A model generated the notes under the pieces. The model saw only the letters and a list, made by a program, of their open reading frames with translations. It was not told the origin of the DNA and ran no database searches. Shown here one piece after another: positions 7,320-15,535 of a stretch of 50,522 nt of DNA (positions are counted from its first letter, which is position 1; each line of letters opens with the position of its first letter). A program made the position numbers and the translations under genes. This DNA is from JAIPIY01 sp964489785 (lineage in GTDB: Bacteria; Patescibacteriota; Minisyncoccia; Phycocordibacterales; UBA1006): contig CAZAZY010000003.1 of the NCBI GenBank assembly GCA_964489785.1, forward strand, positions 1-50,522. Direction: 5' to 3'.

Positions 7320-10300
7320 TTACAGTAATTTACATTTTTCTACAAGAATGCTTTTTTCTCCATTTCGATCTGATATTTTACCCTTGATAGCAACACATGC
7401 ATCTTCGATCAGAATTTTTTGATGAGATGCATATACTTCAGGAAAGAAAACCATTTCTATTGCACCGCTGTAATCCCGTAATCGTACAAAAGCCATACGG
7501 TCACCCTTTTTTGTAAATAATGTTTTTACCGTTTCAATAATTCCACCAACAACAATAACAACACCTGATTTTCCGTCATCAAGTATTTGCTGTACTGATG
7601 TGTTACTCTTTTCCAGTTTTTCTTTGTAAGGATCTAATGGATGACCAGAAACAAATAATCCTAATAATTCTTTTTCCCACAACAACATAATTTTCTGATC
7701 TTCTTCAGGAATTTCGGGTAACATTAATGTGCTGGATCCGCCAGCGATGGTATCGCCAAACAAAGACACTTGATCTTCGTGTCGATGAAGCTGTTCTTTG
7801 TTGTAAATTAATAATTGTTCCATACCTGCCACTATCTGAGAACGTTTTGCAAATTGATCCATCGCCCCGCATTTTGCAAATGCTTCTAATGATTTTTTGT
7901 TCAGGTTTTTATGTCGTATGCGATTCAAAAAATCTTCTAATGAGGTAAATTTTCCATTTTTTTTTCTCTCTTCGATAATTGCATCTGCAATATCTGAACC
8001 TACATTTTTAATAGTATATAAACCAAAACGTATAGTTTGATCATCTACCACGGTAAAGCCACCAAAACATTCATTAATATCAGGAGGGAGAACCTTGATA
8101 CCCATTTTCGTACATTCATGAATAATTTCTGAAATACGCTCTACGTCACCAGATTCTGCAGTCAAAATAGCTGTCATGTACGGTACAGGATAATGTGCCT
8201 TCATGTATGCAGTTTGATATGCTAATCGTCCATAGCTGGCTGCGTGTGCCTTGTTAAATCCATATGCAGCAAATGGTTCGATCAATGACCATAATCGTTC
8301 TGCTTTTGTTGCTGTCATGCCATGTTTTAATAAACCTTCCATCAATTTTTCTTTTTCTGCCATCATGACTTCGGGAATTTTTTTACCCATGGCTTTTCGC
8401 AGTTTGTCTGCCTCTAACCAAGAATATCCCGCCAGTTTAATCGCAATCATCATCACGTCATCCTGATAGGTAATAACCCCGTATGATAGATCCAAAATGT
8501 CTTTCATGCGTGGGTCAAGAAAACGAATTTGTGTAGGGTCGTCTTTTCGTTTGATATATTCTGGGATCATTTCCATTGGTCCTGGGCGGTACAATGCAAC
8601 CATGGCATTGATATCGTCGATTTTTGATGGACGCAATTCTTTGAGATATTTTGTCATTCCCGATGATGATAATTGGAATACACCCATGGTTTTTCCTTCG
8701 GCCAACATCTGAAACGTCTTTTCATCTTCTGTTGAAATTTCTTCAATATTAACATCAATATTTTTTATTTTTTTCACCAGCTTTACTGAATCAGCCAAAA
8801 TCGCCAGGTTTCGTAATCCAAGAAAATCAAATTTAATTAACCCTGCAGCTTCTACCGCGTGCATGTCATATTGGGTAATTATTTTTCCACCCTTGGGATC
8901 GAACTGCACAGGTGCATAATCATCTACCGAAGTAGGGGAAATAACCACACCTGCAGCATGTACAGAAATATGTCGGGCACAACCTTCTATTTTTTTTGCC
9001 ATGTTGATAATTTCTTTTGCCTGACTGTCAGTGTCGTACATTTTTTTTAGTTCAGGTTCTACCTCCATGGCAATACTGATGGTCATCGGAAATCCTTGTT
9101 TTCCTAATGGAATTAATTTTGCCATTTTGTCCCCCAGATCATAGGGATATCCCAATGCTCGTGCAACATCACGAACAGCTCCGCGAGCCTGCATAGTTCC
9201 AAAAGTTCCAATCTGTGCAACAGCACGTTCTCCGTATTTTCTTTTTGCGTATTCAATTACTTCGTCGCGTCTATTATCCGCAAAGTCCATATCGATATCA
9301 GGTGCTGATGGTCGTTCTGGATTCAAGAAACGTTCAAAAGGTAGTTTAAATCGAAATGGATCAACGTTGGTAATACCTAAAAGATACGTAGTAATCGATC
9401 CCGCAACGGAACCTCGAATGTTCGTTAAAATTCCATTCTCATTTGCAAAACGAATCAAATCTCCTACAATTAACATGTAGATAGAAAAATCTTTGTTTTT
9501 AATAATTTCTAGTTCATATTCAATACGATTGCGAATTTCTTCGGTTTCTTTTCCGTATCTTCGTTCTATACCCGCGTATACATATTTTTTCAATTGGCTT
9601 TCGGCTGTTTCTCCTGGCTCCAATCCAAATTGTGGAAATACCCAAGAACCTAATTCCAATTCCAAATCAACCATATCAGCAACCAATAGGGTATTTGATA
9701 CTGCTTCGGGAATATCTTTGAAATATTCCAAAGCTCCTTCAGGATTAATGAAATGATAATCTCCGGTCATTTTGAAATTGGCGTTATTGGTGTTGATTGC
9801 CAACAGGGTATTATGCGCCTCGCTGTCGTCGGTGTGAAGATAATGTGAATCCCATGTTCCTACAATAGGAACATCGTATTTTTTTGAAAGAATTTTTAAT
9901 CCATCTCTGACTAATTCGGTTCCTTCGACTTCGACATGATTCATGAATTCTAAAAAGAAATTTTCTTTACCAAAGATGCTGATATATTTTTCTACAATAC
10001 GTTCAGCTTCGGGCATGTTTTTTGCACGTAGTGCATGTGCCAATTCTCCAGCAGGACATCCTGATAAACAGATAATACCCTGGGAATAGGTTCTTAGACT
10101 TTCTTCGTCCATGCGGGGTTTGTAATAAAATCCTTCTAGATATGACAAAGAAACCAGTTTCATCAGGTTTTTGTATCCAGTAATATTTTTTGCCAACAGA
10201 GTTAGGTGATACCGTTTATTATCGATACCTGCGTCTTTGTCAAAACGAGTTCGTTCAGCGATGTATGCTTCGACACCGATTATAGGTTTAATACCTTCTT

Positions 10301-10478
10301 CTTTACATTTTTTATAAAACTCTATGGCACCGTACATAGCACCATGATCGGTTAATGCCAATGCGGGCATACCATATGATTTAGCAGTTTTTACCAAGTC
10401 TTTTATTTTTGACAACCCATCCAATAGGGAATAATGGCTGTGAGTATGCAAATGGACGAAAGATTTTTTGGTTTCCAT
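7320..10478 (-). CDS. dnaE: DNA polymerase III alpha subunit
   Basis: Replicative polymerase, 1052 residues from the ATG at 10478. The open frame continues 102 codons further, but that extension is antisense to rnhB and the -10 box sits at 10486-10491. The PHP domain begins at once (SFVHLHTHSHYSLLDG; TDHGAMYGAIEFY). The palm aspartates are in PDIDMDFADNR (about 389) and YQDDVM (about 671). AYGFNKAHAASYG marks the fingers/HhH region. A beta-clamp motif, QVSLF, is at about 903, and a C-terminal OB fold (VVIVVGGIIETVK) follows. The tau-binding tail of E. coli DnaE (1160 residues) appears to be missing. Divergent from rnhB. Confidence 0.95.
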   Translation of the reverse strand: METKKSFVHLHTHSHYSLLDGLSKIKDLVKTAKSYGMPALALTDHGAMYGAIEFYKKCKEEGIKPIIGVEAYIAERTRFDKDAGIDNKRYHLTLLAKNITGYKNLMKLVSLSYLEGFYYKPRMDEESLRTYSQGIICLSGCPAGELAHALRAKNMPEAERIVEKYISIFGKENFFLEFMNHVEVEGTELVRDGLKILSKKYDVPIVGTWDSHYLHTDDSEAHNTLLAINTNNANFKMTGDYHFINPEGALEYFKDIPEAVSNTLLVADMVDLELELGSWVFPQFGLEPGETAESQLKKYVYAGIERRYGKETEEIRNRIEYELEIIKNKDFSIYMLIVGDLIRFANENGILTNIRGSVAGSITTYLLGITNVDPFRFKLPFERFLNPERPSAPDIDMDFADNRRDEVIEYAKRKYGERAVAQIGTFGTMQARGAVRDVARALGYPYDLGDKMAKLIPLGKQGFPMTISIAMEVEPELKKMYDTDSQAKEIINMAKKIEGCARHISVHAAGVVISPTSVDDYAPVQFDPKGGKIITQYDMHAVEAAGLIKFDFLGLRNLAILADSVKLVKKIKNIDVNIEEISTEDEKTFQMLAEGKTMGVFQLSSSGMTKYLKELRPSKIDDINAMVALYRPGPMEMIPEYIKRKDDPTQIRFLDPRMKDILDLSYGVITYQDDVMMIAIKLAGYSWLEADKLRKAMGKKIPEVMMAEKEKLMEGLLKHGMTATKAERLWSLIEPFAAYGFNKAHAASYGRLAYQTAYMKAHYPVPYMTAILTAESGDVERISEIIHECTKMGIKVLPPDINECFGGFTVVDDQTIRFGLYTIKNVGSDIADAIIEERKKNGKFTSLEDFLNRIRHKNLNKKSLEAFAKCGAMDQFAKRSQIVAGMEQLLIYNKEQLHRHEDQVSLFGDTIAGGSSTLMLPEIPEEDQKIMLLWEKELLGLFVSGHPLDPYKEKLEKSNTSVQQILDDGKSGVVIVVGGIIETVKTLFTKKGDRMAFVRLRDYSGAIEMVFFPEVYASHQKILIEDACVAIKGKISDRNGEKSILVEKCKLL

Positions 10479-10485
10479 GGGGTAC

Positions 10486-10494
10486 AGTATACCA
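10486..10494 (-). promoter_or_regulatory. Extended -10 promoter of dnaE (leaderless)
   Basis: On the minus strand TGGTATACT ends seven bases before the dnaE ATG, placing transcription initiation at or next to the start codon. It fixes the start at 10478. Confidence 0.65.
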
Positions 10495-10520
10495 GAAAAG
10501 ATGAGTTGGATTACGTTATC

Positions 10521-10529
10521 TGATATACT
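10521..10529 (+). promoter_or_regulatory. Extended -10 promoter of rnhB (leaderless)
   Basis: TGATATACT ends eight bases before the rnhB ATG. It faces the dnaE promoter across about 30 bases, so the two polymerases would compete or be coupled. Confidence 0.65.
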
Positions 10530-10537
10530 CGTTCTAT

Positions 10538-11073
10538 ATGTCAAATACTTATCTGATCGGCATTGACGAAGTCGGACGTGGACCATTGGCCGGACCAGTA
10601 ACTGTGGGCGTTTTTTGTATTTTGGAAAAAGATGTTTCCCTGATCGAATCATTACACCCAAAAGATTCAAAAATTCTATCAGAAAAAAAGCGAGAAAAAA
10701 TTGCACACGATTTACAGGATTTACAGAAACAAGGATTATGTAAATTCGTTTGTATTTCTGTTTCAGCCACAGATATTGATGCACGGGGAATTGTTCCTTG
10801 TATTACTTTTGCCCTAAATCGTGGTTTGGAAAAATTGAATATATCACCAGACAAAGCGCATGTGTATTTGGACGGGGGATTACGCGCACCAGATGAATAT
10901 AAAAATCAAGAGACAATTATAAAAGGAGATCAAAAAATCCCGGTAATCAGTTGTGCGTCTATTGTGGCAAAAGTATATCGAGATGAGCTGATGGTAGAGC
11001 ATGCAAAAACATATCCCGTGTATGGATTTGAAAAACACAAAGGATATGGAACCAAAGATCATTGTAATGCAAT
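10538..11073 (+). CDS. rnhB: Ribonuclease HII, 3' end lost in a scaffold gap
   Basis: Cleaves RNA of RNA-DNA hybrids, including single ribonucleotides misincorporated in DNA. About 178 residues are visible before the N run. GIDEVGRGPLAGPV carries the DEVGRG metal-binding Asp-Glu pair; YLDGG near 110 holds the next Asp; ISCASIVAKVYRDELM supplies the last Asp; YGFEKHKGYGTKDH is the family's substrate-recognition signature. Typical RNase HII is about 200-210 residues, so some 20-30 residues lie in the gap. Nothing after the gap can be assigned to it with confidence. Divergently transcribed from dnaE. Confidence 0.93.
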
Positions 11074-11173
11074 NNNNNNNNNNNNNNNNNNNNNNNNNNN
11101 NNNNNNNNNNNNNNNNNNNNNNNNNNNNNNNNNNNNNNNNNNNNNNNNNNNNNNNNNNNNNNNNNNNNNNNNN
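11074..11173. other. Scaffold gap of 100 Ns
   Basis: Unlike the gap in pheT, the flanks are not duplicated, so the true missing length is unknown. It hides the end of rnhB and the upstream boundary of rpmF. Confidence 0.95.
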
Positions 11174-11181
11174 ACATCCTC

Positions 11182-11209
11182 TTGCTTTTTTTATAATTTC
11201 CAGTATACT
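11182..11209 (+). promoter_or_regulatory. Promoter of rpmF
   Basis: TTGCTT (11182-11187), 16-base spacer, TATACT (11204-11209). The -10 ends nine bases before the ATG, giving a leader of about three bases. Confidence 0.65.
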
Positions 11210-11218
11210 GGCTCTCAT

Positions 11219-11437
11219 ATGGTTATACGAATGCGACATACGCGATCACATACACGCAACAGACGAAGTCATCATGCTTTGGAATCAATAGGTATTTCTG
11301 TGGATGCTGAAACAAAAAGCCCACATTTACGACACCATGTTGATGCTAAAACAGGCCGATATAAAGGCCGACAAGTGATTGATGTTGTTGCCAAAGTGGC
11401 AAAGAAACAAAGTAAAGCAAATACCAAGACTGCTTAG
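11219..11437 (+). CDS. rpmF: 50S ribosomal protein L32, zinc-free form
   Basis: 72 residues from ATG 11219 (MVIRMRHTRSHT). The basic N-terminus, RNRRSHHAL and the C-terminal TGRYKGRQVIDV are the L32 signature (compare SHH.L and YKGRQV in other bacteria). In the zinc ribbon, where many L32 proteins have two CxxC pairs, this one has DAETKSPHLRHHVDAKTG with no cysteine, so it is a C-minus paralogue type. A lysine-rich tail follows (KVAKKQSKANTK). The rpmF stop lies within the following terminator hairpin. The usual neighbours (the YceD/DUF177 gene, plsX) are absent here. Confidence 0.85.
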   Translation: MVIRMRHTRSHTRNRRSHHALESIGISVDAETKSPHLRHHVDAKTGRYKGRQVIDVVAKVAKKQSKANTKTA

Positions 11438-11456
11438 TCAGCGTCCTGGTATTTTT
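11419..11456 (+). terminator. Terminator overlapping the rpmF stop
   Basis: AAATACCA / TGGTATTT outer stem with an inner GACT / AGTC stem, then TTTTG. The TAG stop is in the apical loop. Confidence 0.6.
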
Positions 11457-11491
11457 GTTATTTAATTTTTTTGATCTAGTTTATATTATTT

Positions 11492-12394
11492 ATGTCTACT
11501 CGACATCTTGCTCGTTCAATTGTTATGCAGACCTTGTTTGAATGGGACATGGGATCTCATGATGATAATCAGGTGATGAATCTTTTTCATCGTAATGTTG
11601 AAGAATTTGCACCTGGGGTTGAAGATATGAAGTTTTTTGAAGATATGTTGGCTGGTATCATCAAAAAGCGTCAGATTCTCGATGATATATTACAAAAGGC
11701 TGCTCCTGAATGGCCTTTGGAAAAAATTTCTTCTGTTGATAGAAATGTTCTTCGTGTTGGGTTATACGAATTAGTTTTTGGTGATCGTACCGAAGTTCCT
11801 CCAAAAGTTGCTATTAATGAAGCTATCGAATTGGCAAAAACTTTTGGTGGTGAAAACAGTGGACGTTTTGTAAATGGTGTTTTGGGTGCAGTATACAAAG
11901 AACTAGGGGAACCAGACAAAGATCAGCCTTCTAAAAAAGAAAAAGATCAAAACACAAATAAAAAAGCTTTTCCTATCGAGAAAAAAGGAGGTGCAGTAAT
12001 CTTTTCTCGGGATGATGTTGGTGTTGTTCGTTTTGCGATGGTACATGATGTATTTGGATATTGGACACTGTCAAAAGGCGGTATTGATGATGCAGAATCA
12101 GAAGAAGAAGGAACAAAACGAGAAATCAAAGAAGAATTAGGTCTGGATATTTCTATCATCAAAAAATTGGGTGAAAATGAATACATGGCATCTCATCCCG
12201 AAAAAGGAAAAATACGAAAACAAGTTATGTACTTTTTGGCAGAATCTCCTTATCAATCATTACGTATAGAAAACGAATCAGGTGGGTTGGATGATGTACG
12301 CTGGTTTACCGCTGATGAAATACCCGGATTGAATATCTATGATGATGTTATGAAGATGCTTGCTTTGGCTTTGGAACACGTTAAAAATCAATAA
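11492..12394 (+). CDS. nusB: Transcription antitermination factor NusB fused to a Nudix hydrolase
   Basis: 300 residues in two parts. Residues 1-140 are NusB: RHLARSIVMQTLFEWDM at the start, then VDRNVLRVGLYELVF, PPKVAINEAIELAKTFGGE and SGRFVNGVLGAVYKEL. NusB with S10 (NusE) binds boxA RNA in rRNA antitermination. A charged linker (about 143-157) leads to a Nudix domain (about 158-300) with a full Nudix box at 196-218: GGIDDAE, then REIKEELGL. The strong box implies a metal-dependent nucleoside-diphosphate-type hydrolase, substrate unknown. One open frame runs through the junction without a weak point, so the fusion looks real. rnc follows after nine bases and smc after that, forming an operon. 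Confidence 0.88.
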   Translation: MSTRHLARSIVMQTLFEWDMGSHDDNQVMNLFHRNVEEFAPGVEDMKFFEDMLAGIIKKRQILDDILQKAAPEWPLEKISSVDRNVLRVGLYELVFGDRTEVPPKVAINEAIELAKTFGGENSGRFVNGVLGAVYKELGEPDKDQPSKKEKDQNTNKKAFPIEKKGGAVIFSRDDVGVVRFAMVHDVFGYWTLSKGGIDDAESEEEGTKREIKEELGLDISIIKKLGENEYMASHPEKGKIRKQVMYFLAESPYQSLRIENESGGLDDVRWFTADEIPGLNIYDDVMKMLALALEHVKNQ

Positions 12395-12403
12395 TACTTT
12401 ACT

Positions 12404-13120
12404 ATGTCTACAAACACGATTGATACAACTGCATATTCTTTATTTGCAGAAAAACTTGGTATTACTTTTCAGGATATTCGTTGGTTGGTTCAGGCATGTA
12501 CACACCGTTCTTTTTTGAATGAAAACAGTGGTGTGGTATCTGAACATAATGAACGTTTAGAATTCTTAGGTGATGCGGTTTTGGAATTGGTGGTTACTCA
12601 TTATCTTTTTTATAAATACCCAGAACGACCCGAAGGAGAATTGACTGCTTTTCGTTCAGCATTGGTAAACACGAATACTATTTCTCAGGCTGCATCAGAA
12701 TTGGGTATGAATAATTTGCTCTTATTATCAAAAGGAGAGCAACGCGATATGGGAAAAGCTCGTCACTATATTCTTGCGAATGTATACGAAGCCATGATTG
12801 GTGCATTGTATTGTGACCAAGGGTACGCATCTGCAGAAAAATTTATTTCACAAACATTATTGCCAAAGATTGATGAAATTGTTGAACATGGTCTATGGCG
12901 TGATGCAAAAAGCTATGTACAAGAAAAATCTCAGGAAATAGAAGGTGTTACCCCGTCATATCGTGTTTTAAAAGAGGCTGGACCTGATCATGATAAAAAT
13001 TTTACTATTGGAATTTATTTTGGAGAAACTTGTATTGCTGAAGGTTCAGGAAAATCAAAACAAGAAGCTGAACAAGAAGCAGCACGAAAAGCTTTGTCTT
13101 TGAGAAAATGGGGGATATAA
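12404..13120 (+). CDS. rnc: Ribonuclease III
   Basis: 238 residues, normal length. Double-stranded-RNA endonuclease that processes rRNA precursors and other duplexes. The catalytic signature NERLEFLGDAVLEL is at about 49-62; the second acidic cluster is in NVYEAMIGALYCDQG (about 126-140). The C-terminal dsRNA-binding domain follows (SYVQEKSQEIEG, then GSGKSKQEAEQEAARKAL). It sits between nusB-Nudix and smc, nine bases after the former and 23 before the latter, with no Shine-Dalgarno sequence. rnc next to smc is a common bacterial arrangement. Confidence 0.96.
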   Translation: MSTNTIDTTAYSLFAEKLGITFQDIRWLVQACTHRSFLNENSGVVSEHNERLEFLGDAVLELVVTHYLFYKYPERPEGELTAFRSALVNTNTISQAASELGMNNLLLLSKGEQRDMGKARHYILANVYEAMIGALYCDQGYASAEKFISQTLLPKIDEIVEHGLWRDAKSYVQEKSQEIEGVTPSYRVLKEAGPDHDKNFTIGIYFGETCIAEGSGKSKQEAEQEAARKALSLRKWGI

Positions 13121-13143
13121 TAGTGTTACGTGCTTAATCTTAT

Positions 13144-15429
13144 ATGATACATCGTCTTAAAACACTTTCACTTTCCGGCTTTAAATCTTTTGCAAAAACT
13201 ACAGCATTAGATTTTTCTGTTCCCGTGACTGCTATTGTTGGTCCAAATGGTTCTGGAAAATCAAACGTGGTAGAGGCAATGCGTTTTGTATTGGGAGAAC
13301 AATCTTTGAAATCTATGCGTGGTTCATCTGGTTCAGATATGATTTTTGGTGGATCTCGAAGTGTTTCAAAAATGAATCGTGCATCAGTTGCGATTACTTT
13401 TGATAATCACGATCGTATTTTTCAATTGTCGGGTGATATAGGAGAACAAGATGTTTCTTTGGATTTTGATGAAATTGTTTTAAAAAGAGAAGTTTTTTCA
13501 GATGGTACAAATGTGTACAGTATTAATGATTCTCAGGTCAGACTAAAAGATATCCAGGATTTAGTTTCTCGTGTGCATGTGGGCGCATCGGGGCATCATA
13601 TTATTTCCCAGGGTGAAGCAGATCGTATTTTGCATGCATCTCCACGCGACAGACGCATGATGATTGAAGAAGCTTTGGGTTTACGTATTCACCGAATGAA
13701 AATCAAAGATGCAGAACGTAAATTGGAAAAAACTAAAACTCATATGCAAGAAGTCGAAGCGTTGCGCCGTGAACTGGCTCCACATATTCGTTTCTTGAAA
13801 AAACAAGTAGAAAAGGTAGAACAAACTGCACTGTTGCGACAAGAATATAAAAAACAATTTGGTATGTATGCACTGCGTGCACGTACATGGCACAAACAAT
13901 CTGCAGGACAAGCAGAACAAGAATATGCACGTATTTCAAATGAAAGAAAAATCATAGAAGAATCTATGGCGCGTGCAAAAACATCGGTGGATGAATCTCC
14001 TTTGCGTGTATTGGAACAAGAATTACGAACCTGTGATGATCTGCGTCGCACCTATACTGCAGAACGAGATACATTGGGACGTTCATTGGGGCGAGTCGAA
14101 GCATTGTTGGATGTTGCTGGGTCAACGCCAGCACCGGTAGCAAAAAAAACATCACAAGATGTAATACTACAACAAGAAGAAACATTGGCGTGGTGTGATC
14201 ATGTATTGGTATTGTGTTCTTTTTCTCCGGATATAACTACGGGTGAAATGTTGTCTAGAATGGAATCACTGCGAAAAGATATTCTTTTATTCAAAGAAAA
14301 GATTCAAAAAGGTTCTTCTATTCCAGAACAGGAAATTCCATCTCGTGTCGTGCATGATGTACAGGCTTTAGAACAAGAAAAAAGAGAAATCGAACAAAAA
14401 ATAAAAAATCTGGAAATGCAAATCCAAGATATTGATACTCGACAACAATCAACCAGAAACCAGATTGCGGAATTTCATGAAGAGGGGCGCAAAAAAGAAC
14501 ATGTATTTTATGAACTAGCAACACAGGCACATACACTAAAAAGCAAAGAAGAAACATTACGATTCCACGTAGATGCATATGGTCGGTTTTACCAACGATT
14601 AATTGATGATGAAGAAGAATCTCGGATATTGGTTGGCTATAATCCGTCAGAAGTAATTTCTGATGCATCGTTGGTTGATGTGCATGACAATGAAGATATT
14701 TTGGCAAACATGCGCCATGAATTAGAAAGAATTAAAATTCGTATCGAAGATGCGGGTGGTGGTTCTGGTGATGATATTGTAAAAGAATACAATGAAACTA
14801 TCGAACGCGATCAATTTTTGGAAAAAGAATTGGGGGACATTTGGGGAACTGTTGTATCATTAGAAGATTTGATTAAATCTTTGGTAGAAAGAATCGAACA
14901 TGATTTTACGTCGGGCGTGAAAAAGATTAACGACCATTTTGGTGAATTAGTTTCTGTTATGTTTGGTGGCGGTACGGGGTCTTTGGTTTTAGCAGATATT
15001 TCAAAGAAAAAAATTCAGAAAACAGAAGAGGGGGATGAAATTGATGTTGTTGACGAAGAAGAAGCCGAAAAAGAAATAGGGGTTATTTTAAAAGTGACCT
15101 TGCCAAGAAAAAATATCAAATCATTGGATATGCTATCGGGTGGGGAAAGATCATTGGTTTCTATTGCTGCATTGTTTGCATTATCTCAGGTAAATCCACC
15201 ACCATTTTTGGTATTAGATGAAACAGATGCTGCATTGGACGAGGCAAACAGTCGCCGATATGGTGATATGTTGGAAAAATTGTCTACCGTATCTCAGTTG
15301 GTTGTGGTGACGCATAACCGGGAAACTATGTCTCGGGCAAATATTTTATATGGAGTAACGATGAGTAATGATGGGGTATCTCAATTATTGTCAGTAAAAT
15401 TCGACGAAGCGGTAGCTGTGGCGAAATAA
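13144..15429 (+). CDS. smc: Short SMC-family chromosome-segregation ATPase without a recognisable hinge
   Basis: 761 residues; typical bacterial SMC is about 1150-1200. The N-terminal head is canonical: FKSFAK, Walker A GPNGSGKS (33-40), SSGSDMIFGG, and the Q-loop region SQGEADRIL. The C-terminal head has LSGGERSLVSIAALFAL (about 664) and Walker B FLVLDETDAALDEAN (about 688), then VVVTHNRETM. The arms are short: coiled coil about 170-310 and 395-600. The middle (about 325-395) is a low-complexity helical stretch with no conserved SMC hinge glycines and no Rad50 CxxC hook. In ATPase motifs it is SMC-like. It could dimerise only through its heads or through an atypical mini-hinge. Last gene of the nusB-rnc-smc operon. 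Confidence 0.85.
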   Translation: MIHRLKTLSLSGFKSFAKTTALDFSVPVTAIVGPNGSGKSNVVEAMRFVLGEQSLKSMRGSSGSDMIFGGSRSVSKMNRASVAITFDNHDRIFQLSGDIGEQDVSLDFDEIVLKREVFSDGTNVYSINDSQVRLKDIQDLVSRVHVGASGHHIISQGEADRILHASPRDRRMMIEEALGLRIHRMKIKDAERKLEKTKTHMQEVEALRRELAPHIRFLKKQVEKVEQTALLRQEYKKQFGMYALRARTWHKQSAGQAEQEYARISNERKIIEESMARAKTSVDESPLRVLEQELRTCDDLRRTYTAERDTLGRSLGRVEALLDVAGSTPAPVAKKTSQDVILQQEETLAWCDHVLVLCSFSPDITTGEMLSRMESLRKDILLFKEKIQKGSSIPEQEIPSRVVHDVQALEQEKREIEQKIKNLEMQIQDIDTRQQSTRNQIAEFHEEGRKKEHVFYELATQAHTLKSKEETLRFHVDAYGRFYQRLIDDEEESRILVGYNPSEVISDASLVDVHDNEDILANMRHELERIKIRIEDAGGGSGDDIVKEYNETIERDQFLEKELGDIWGTVVSLEDLIKSLVERIEHDFTSGVKKINDHFGELVSVMFGGGTGSLVLADISKKKIQKTEEGDEIDVVDEEEAEKEIGVILKVTLPRKNIKSLDMLSGGERSLVSIAALFALSQVNPPPFLVLDETDAALDEANSRRYGDMLEKLSTVSQLVVVTHNRETMSRANILYGVTMSNDGVSQLLSVKFDEAVAVAK

Positions 15430-15458
15430 TTACTGCTACAAAAGGGGTGAATATGTAT

Positions 15459-15487
15459 TTGACATTATACATTAAATAATGTATAAT
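15459..15487 (+). promoter_or_regulatory. Perfect consensus promoter with an inverted repeat spanning the spacer and -10
   Basis: TTGACA (15459-15464), exactly 17 bases, TATAAT (15482-15487). Bases 15464-15487 form an inverted repeat with 11-base arms, ATTATACATTA and TAATGTATAAT, separated by AA. The repeat begins on the last base of the -35 and ends with the -10, an ideal repressor site. A second TATAAT (15521-15526) nine bases before the ATG could give a near-leaderless transcript. Confidence 0.7.
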
Positions 15488-15535
15488 ATGAATGTATTAT
15501 CAATTGCAAAATCTTTTTAGTATAATTATATTTAT

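Noticed and set aside
10479..10784. A 102-codon N-terminal extension of dnaE
   Set aside because: It is antisense to rnhB, shows no homology to DnaE N-termini, and overlaps the -10 box; the PHP domain starts directly after ATG 10478.
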